Assembly: GCA_020723345.1 (NCBI GenBank)
Contig: DYJA01000010.1
Location: 1 to 64,000, forward strand
Direction of reading: 5' to 3'
Length of the DNA stretch: 64,000 nucleotides
From: Candidatus Aquidulcis sp.
Lineage (GTDB): Bacteria; Chloroflexota; Anaerolineae; UBA4142
Shown here: positions 59,935-64,000 of the stretch, piece after piece
Position numbering within the stretch: position 1 is the first letter of the stretch
Layout: every line of letters starts with the position of its first letter
Notes under the pieces: generated by a model
Database searches by the model: none
What the model was told of the DNA's origin: nothing
What the model saw: only the letters and a program-made list of their open reading frames with translations
Program-made: the position numbers and the translations under genes

Positions 59935-61476
59935 TCACCTCAACCTTAACGCCTCCACAAACCGCGCGTTGAACCCAGGTTCGGAATTGAGTTCGATGTG
60001 CTCCGCGCGCGCGGCAAGCGCCTCGCCGCGCGCGAAACCGTCCTCGCGCAAAAAGATCGCCGCGCCTAACCCCGCGCCATTCGCAACCATTTCGATTCGC
60101 GCGCGCTCCACGTCGGGCAGCAAGCCGATGCCGATGAGCGCGTCCTTGTTCAACTGACTGCCAAACGAGCCAGTCAGAATCACGCGGCGCAAATCGCGCG
60201 GCGCGACGTTCAACTTCTCCAGCAAAATATCCGCCGCGACGCGAATCGCGGCTTTGGCTTTTTGCAATTCGCGAATGTCCATCTGCGTCAGCGCAACGCG
60301 TTCGTTGATAACGACGCGCGCGACGTCGTTGCCACGATCAACAGGAATCGTCGCGTGACTACTCGCGTAACGTCCGCCCGCTTCGATCACGCCCGCGCCG
60401 CGCAAGGCGTGGATGAGCGAAAACAGTCCCGACCCCGCGATCCCAATCGGCGCGCGATTGCCAATCGTCGTCACGCGCAGATTGCCGTCCTCGACGCGCG
60501 CGTCAATGAGCGCGCCGTCCACCGCGCGCGTCCCACAAGAAATGTTCACGCCCTCGAACGCGGGACCCGCCGCCGTGGACGCGACGAGAATCGCGTCGCC
60601 GTCAGTCGCCATCACCTCGCCGTTCGTGCCCAAGTCAATCGCGAGCATCGGCGCGCGCGCGCGATCATAGTCAAATGACGCGAGACACGCCGTCGTATCC
60701 GCGCCGACGAATCCGCCGATGAGCGGTGGGAGCGCGACGCGCGCGCGTTCAGGGAAGAGATTGCCAAAGAAATCGCCTGCGTCGAGAATGGAGGCGCGGT
60801 CATGCGGTTGAAACGGGAGTACCGCGATCTTGTCGACAGGGTAGCGCATCAAGAGATGATGCATCGCGGTATTGCCGACGATGATGACGCGTTCGATGCG
60901 CGCGAGGGCGCGCTTGCTCAGTTTCAGCGCGGCGATGGCTTGAAAGATCGAGGACTGCGCGAGCGCGGAAAGTTTGTCGGCGTTGTGCGCGGCGGCGTGC
61001 AGACGCGCGATCACGTCCGCGCCGAAAATCGTCTGCTGATTCAGCGCGCCCGCGCCTGCGTAGACCGCGCCCGTTTCGAGCGACACGAGAAACGCGGCGA
61101 CCGTCGTCGAACCCAGGTCAATCGCCAACCCAAGTAGATCGTCGTTCGTGCGGAACTCGTTCGACCGCGCGAAAATCTTGTTCGAATAGACGACGACGGG
61201 CATCAGCGCCACGCGGGCATCGCCGATCACGCGCGCGCGACATGCCAGTCGCACGTTCGCGGCGCGTTCGGCATCGAGCAGATACTTTTGCTCAACCTCG
61301 TCGTGCGGCGCGAGCGCGCCCTCCGCGATCACTTTGCACTTGCCGCACGTTCCGCGTCCCGCGCACGGTTGTTCCAACGACAACCCATTCGCGGCAACGA
61401 TTTCGCCGATGAGTTGATTCGGCGCGCACGCGATCTCGCGCGTTTCATCGGCGTAGGTGATTCTCAGTTCAGGCAT
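59935..61476 (-). CDS. RACo-like corrinoid-activating ATPase with 2Fe-2S domain
   Basis: 513 residues. The N-terminal ferredoxin has CAGRGTCGKCKV plus a fourth Cys in RLACRA. The ASKHA-type C-terminal domain has GLAIDLGSTTVAAFLVSL, AIDLGTNGEVMA, FEGVNISCGTRAVDGA and RVILTGSFGSQLNKD. The family reduces inactive Co(II) corrinoid proteins using ATP. Its target is probably the corrinoid protein at 62500-63138. Confidence 0.9.
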   Translation of the reverse strand: MPELRITYADETREIACAPNQLIGEIVAANGLSLEQPCAGRGTCGKCKVIAEGALAPHDEVEQKYLLDAERAANVRLACRARVIGDARVALMPVVVYSNKIFARSNEFRTNDDLLGLAIDLGSTTVAAFLVSLETGAVYAGAGALNQQTIFGADVIARLHAAAHNADKLSALAQSSIFQAIAALKLSKRALARIERVIIVGNTAMHHLLMRYPVDKIAVLPFQPHDRASILDAGDFFGNLFPERARVALPPLIGGFVGADTTACLASFDYDRARAPMLAIDLGTNGEVMATDGDAILVASTAAGPAFEGVNISCGTRAVDGALIDARVEDGNLRVTTIGNRAPIGIAGSGLFSLIHALRGAGVIEAGGRYASSHATIPVDRGNDVARVVINERVALTQMDIRELQKAKAAIRVAADILLEKLNVAPRDLRRVILTGSFGSQLNKDALIGIGLLPDVERARIEMVANGAGLGAAIFLREDGFARGEALAARAEHIELNSEPGFNARFVEALRLR

Positions 61477-61485
61477 AATTGCCCA

Positions 61486-61517
61486 AGCGTGATACGTGAT
61501 GCGTGATCACGCATCAC
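61486..61517. repeat. CGTGATACGTGATG-type inverted micro-repeat
   Basis: GTGATACGTGATGCGTGAT then CACGCATCACGCC, pairing around GATC, between two genes of the corrinoid operon. Confidence 0.75.
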
Positions 61518-62371
61518 GCCTTCGCTTTCCGCGCCGCGCGGTACGCCTTGATCCACCGCATCGCGTACTCGTCGCGCCCCATCAACAAATCGCACGCGCG
61601 GATCGTCGTCGCAAGTTCGGGGATTGTCGGATCGGTGATCGCGGCGGTCATCCCGCGCGCGATGCCGAGCGCGAGATACGCCGCGTTGATCGCGACGCGG
61701 TCGGGCAAACCGAAACTGACGTTGCTCGCGCCAAGCGAAAGATTCACGCCGAGTTCTTGTCGAATCAATTGCAGCGAATCGAGCGTGACGCGTCCCGCGA
61801 GCGAATCCGCGCTGACCGTCAACGCGAGGCAATCGATCACGACATCTTCGGGCGACATTCCGTAATCCGCGGCGCGCTGTACGATCTTGCGCGCGACGGC
61901 GAGTCGTGCTTCCGGTGTCGCTGGCACACCGGAATCGTCGGTGACGACGCCGATCACCGCCGCGTGATATTTCGCGGTGAGCGGCAAGACGGTGTTCATC
62001 ATCTTCTCCTCGCCCGTCGTCGAATTGATCAGCGCTTTGCCTTCGTACGCCGCGAGCGCGGCTTCGAGCGCGGCAGGGTTCGCGCTGTCGAAGCAGAGCG
62101 GCGCGTCAACTTCTTGCGTGAGCGCGCGCGCAAGTCCTTCGAGCAATTTCGGCTCGTCCGCGCCCGGCACGCCCGCATTCACGTCGAGCACATGCGCGCC
62201 CGTCGCGACTTGTTTGCGCGCGTCGTCGAGCGCGATGCTGAAATCGCCGCGTGCGAGCGACTCCATCAACGCCTTACGCCGCGTCGGATTGATCCGTTCG
62301 CCGATGATGACAAAGGGATGATCCGGGCTGATGATGATTTGTTTTGTCTTCGATGAAAGATGTGTTTCCAT
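61514..62371 (-). CDS. Pterin-binding methyltetrahydrofolate:corrinoid methyltransferase
   Basis: 285 residues, TIM-barrel of the MeTr/AcsE/MtgA type. FVIIGERINPTRRKALMESL, GAHVLDVNAGVPGADE, LCFDSANPAALEAAL, INSTTGEE and SLGASNVSFGLPDR are the folate-site motifs. It would transfer methyl between the corrinoid protein and tetrahydrofolate. Confidence 0.9.
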   Translation of the reverse strand: METHLSSKTKQIIISPDHPFVIIGERINPTRRKALMESLARGDFSIALDDARKQVATGAHVLDVNAGVPGADEPKLLEGLARALTQEVDAPLCFDSANPAALEAALAAYEGKALINSTTGEEKMMNTVLPLTAKYHAAVIGVVTDDSGVPATPEARLAVARKIVQRAADYGMSPEDVVIDCLALTVSADSLAGRVTLDSLQLIRQELGVNLSLGASNVSFGLPDRVAINAAYLALGIARGMTAAITDPTIPELATTIRACDLLMGRDEYAMRWIKAYRAARKAKA

Positions 62372-62389
62372 TTGAAATTGTTGAATTGA

Positions 62390-62470
62390 GCGACTAGAAG
62401 TCGCAGCAACAAAATCACAAAGACTGCCTTCGCAGTCTGGCTCAACCGACGAAGGTCGGCTTCGTGCCTT
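62390..62470. repeat. Palindrome cluster between methyltransferase and corrinoid genes
   Basis: GCGACT/AGTCGC (62390-62404), AGACTGC/GCAGTCT (62421-62438) and CCGAC-GAA-GGTCGG hairpins follow each other. It resembles a composite dispersed repeat. Confidence 0.75.
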
Positions 62471-62499
62471 TGTCGCTGCGAATTCGATTCGCCCGTGAG

Positions 62500-63138
62500 T
62501 TATTTTCCCTGCACCGCCGCTTTGGCGCGCGTCGCGGCGGAAGACGCGTCCGGCGCGTAGAAATCCGCGCCGATGTCCATCGCGTATTTTTCCGTCACCG
62601 GCGCGCCGCCGATCATCACCTTGACGTTGCCGCGCACGCCCGCCGCGCTCAACGCTTCCATCGTCATCTTCATCTTCGGCATCGTCGTCGTCAAGAGCGC
62701 GGACATGCCGACCAGGTGCGGTTTGTGCGCGTTGACCGCGTCGACGAATTTTTGCGGCGACACGTCGTTGCCGAGATCGACGATTTCAAAGCCCGCGCCT
62801 TCGAGCATGATCGCGACCAAGTTTTTGCCAATGTCGTGCAGATCGCCTTGCACCGTTCCGATCACGACTTTGCCGATGGCTTGCACATTCGCGGCGGCGA
62901 GCGCGGGGCGCAACAATTCCAAGCCGCCCTTCATCGCGCGTGCGGAGACGAGCATTTCGGGGACAAAGTACTCACCCGCTTCAAACAGTCGTCCAACTTC
63001 TGCCATCGCCGAAATCAAACCGTCGTTGAGAATTTTTTCGGGCGGCATTCCTTCGCTCATTGCCTGCTTGACCAGCGATTGCGTTCCAGGCGCGTTGCCG
63101 TCGATCACATTTTGGCGAAGATCATCGAGAAGAGTCAT
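62500..63138 (-). CDS. Corrinoid methyl-carrier protein
   Basis: 212 residues. A helical cap domain (LVKQAMSEGMPPEKILNDGLISAMAEVGRLFEAGEYFVPEML) precedes the B12-binding fold with GDLHDIGKNLV (DxHxxG cobalt-ligand loop), VGMSALLTTTMP and VMIGGAPV. Same class as MtbC/MtmC. It is the central methyl carrier of the cassette. Confidence 0.93.
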   Translation of the reverse strand: MTLLDDLRQNVIDGNAPGTQSLVKQAMSEGMPPEKILNDGLISAMAEVGRLFEAGEYFVPEMLVSARAMKGGLELLRPALAAANVQAIGKVVIGTVQGDLHDIGKNLVAIMLEGAGFEIVDLGNDVSPQKFVDAVNAHKPHLVGMSALLTTTMPKMKMTMEALSAAGVRGNVKVMIGGAPVTEKYAMDIGADFYAPDASSAATRAKAAVQGK

Positions 63139-63165
63139 GTTTATCCTCCAAGCGAATTGAATTTA

Positions 63166-63232
63166 TCGCGTGATACGTGTTGCGTGTTCCGTTCATATTC
63201 TACGCAACACGGAATACGCATCACGCTCCATA
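63166..63232. repeat. Inverted CGTGATACGTGTTGCGTG micro-repeat
   Basis: GCGTGATACGTGTTGCGTGT and CTACGCAACACGGAATACGC arms form a hairpin between the URO-D gene and the corrinoid gene. It overlaps the 3' end of the former. Confidence 0.8.
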
Positions 63233-64000
63233 TTTTCGATACTTCTCCGCTATCTCAAATATTGCGCGCACATTCTCGTCGGGTGTGCGTCCGTCCAAAT
63301 TGATGCAACAGAGCGCGGCACGCTCGAGCGGTCCTGCCGCGCGCAGCAACGCTTCAACATCGGCGACCACTTGGTCACGCGTCAGCGTGGCGACGCGCAC
63401 GGGACTCATTCGCAAACTGAAAATCGCGCGCGGCAGCGCAGCGCGGCACGCGGCGACATCTGATCCCCAGCCGACATCGAAAAATTCCGCGCCGTCGACT
63501 TTGGCATACTCTGCGCGAACCTTGTGCATATCCACGCCGCAATGATGAATGCCGTACGGATAGAGATCGCGCGCGAATTGCTGATCGTACGCCAGCAGGT
63601 ACTCGCGATACGTCCGCGCCGAAATCATCGCGACGGTGCAATTGGAATGTAAACTGATGCGCGAATCGACCGCGCCGACGATCCGATTGACCGCGACCGA
63701 CGTGCTGCCGGTGCGTCGCCGGACGTACTGCGTCATTGCTTCGATCGTTCGCGCGCACACGTCGAGCAGACGCCGCGCGAGCGCGGGGTTTTCGTAATAG
63801 TCTACGAATAATTGCGATCCGCGCAAGTTGAGCGCGACGTTCTGCACGCCCTCCCAATTCACGTCGCCTTCGAGTTTGCCGGACTGCGCCTCCAGCGTGT
63901 CCATCAGCGCGATCAATTTTTGGAACGCCGGGTTCGTTTCGAGATCGGGGACTTGCAACGCCATCACTTGCGCGTCGGTGAGGTTTGCGGGAATCACTTC
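63221..64000 (-). CDS. Uroporphyrinogen-decarboxylase-like methyltransferase (partial)
   Basis: At least 259 residues, cut by the window edge at its 5' end. The frame stays open to the boundary, so the GTG near 63997 is probably internal. URO-D/MtaA-like features are RISLHSNCTVAMISARTYREYLLAYDQQFARDLYPYGIHHCGVDMH, with a candidate HCG metal ligand set, and FFDVGWGSD. Such proteins move methyl groups between a substrate or thiol and a corrinoid protein. The substrate is unknown. Confidence 0.8.
   Translation of the reverse strand, partial: EVIPANLTDAQVMALQVPDLETNPAFQKLIALMDTLEAQSGKLEGDVNWEGVQNVALNLRGSQLFVDYYENPALARRLLDVCARTIEAMTQYVRRRTGSTSVAVNRIVGAVDSRISLHSNCTVAMISARTYREYLLAYDQQFARDLYPYGIHHCGVDMHKVRAEYAKVDGAEFFDVGWGSDVAACRAALPRAIFSLRMSPVRVATLTRDQVVADVEALLRAAGPLERAALCCINLDGRTPDENVRAIFEIAEKYRKYGA

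Overview
The window looks like a chromosomal contig from an uncultured Chloroflexota bacterium (Anaerolineae-like). This rests on gene order and protein style, not on a database search. The clues are: a complete str/S10-spc-alpha ribosomal operon with lineage-specific tails on S17, L5 and S11; alaS beside a baseplate-J-like membrane protein, ruvX and mltG; a type 2 IPP isomerase next to a polyprenyl synthase; ATPase-less sugar ABC operons with a ROK regulator; and corrinoid methyltransferases. Base composition is GC-rich throughout. No rRNA, tRNA or CRISPR array was seen.

Layout. (1) 1-18091 (+): the end of tuf, then S10, L3, L4, L23, L2, S19, L22, S3, L16, L29, S17, L14, L24, L5, S14, S8, L6, L18, S5, L30, L15, SecY, Adk, MetAP, L36, S13, S11, S4, RpoA, L17, TruA, L13 and S9, closed by a strong terminator; infA is absent between map and rpmJ. 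(2) 18.1-26.0 kb (-): a DUF433/DUF5615 toxin-antitoxin (TA) pair, then mltG, ruvX, a baseplate-J-like protein and alaS, then a VapBC-like pair. (3) 26.1-30.6 kb: a secreted protein and its decayed paralogue, then EpsI, exosortase and a PEP-CTERM C-type-lectin protein whose promoter spacer holds a C9 tract. (4) 30.6-36.7 kb: a DUF4160/DUF2442 module, tyrS, sppA, moeA, mobA, a YdcF-like protein and acpP. (5) 36.9-43.7 kb (+): idi, polyprenyl synthase, acetyltransferase, MFS, HAD phosphatase, a double-MerR regulator and an M28 peptidase. (6) 43.8-52.6 kb (-): flavin reductase, glycosyltransferase, ArgH-like lyase, two sugar permeases and a binding lipoprotein, then an amidohydrolase and a ROK regulator with its own promoter and operators. 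(7) 52.7-59.9 kb: a split glutamate synthase (glutaminase, ferredoxin-FMN synthase, GXGXG-GltD-ferredoxin fusion), a RelBE-like pair bracketed by a duplicated gene tail, and a second DUF433/DUF5615 pair with a frameshift. (8) 59.9-64.0 kb (-): a corrinoid methyltransfer cassette (RACo-like activator, pterin methyltransferase, corrinoid protein, URO-D-type methyltransferase).

The most unusual property is the repeat landscape. At about twenty loci the space between genes is filled by an inverted pair of micro-tandem arrays with 7-10 bp units. The unit sequence differs between loci but the architecture is the same, and inside the ribosomal operon the arrays often begin in the TAG stop codon. Superimposed are several palindromic families, including a GGACAAATTTG-type palindrome and AGACC-type hairpins. 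Three palindromic inserts lie in frame inside coding sequences (acetyltransferase, moeA, mobA). One twin hairpin sits between a 34-bp duplication inside the glutamate synthase operon. Several accessory modules carry near-consensus sigma-70 promoters, whereas most housekeeping genes here show none.
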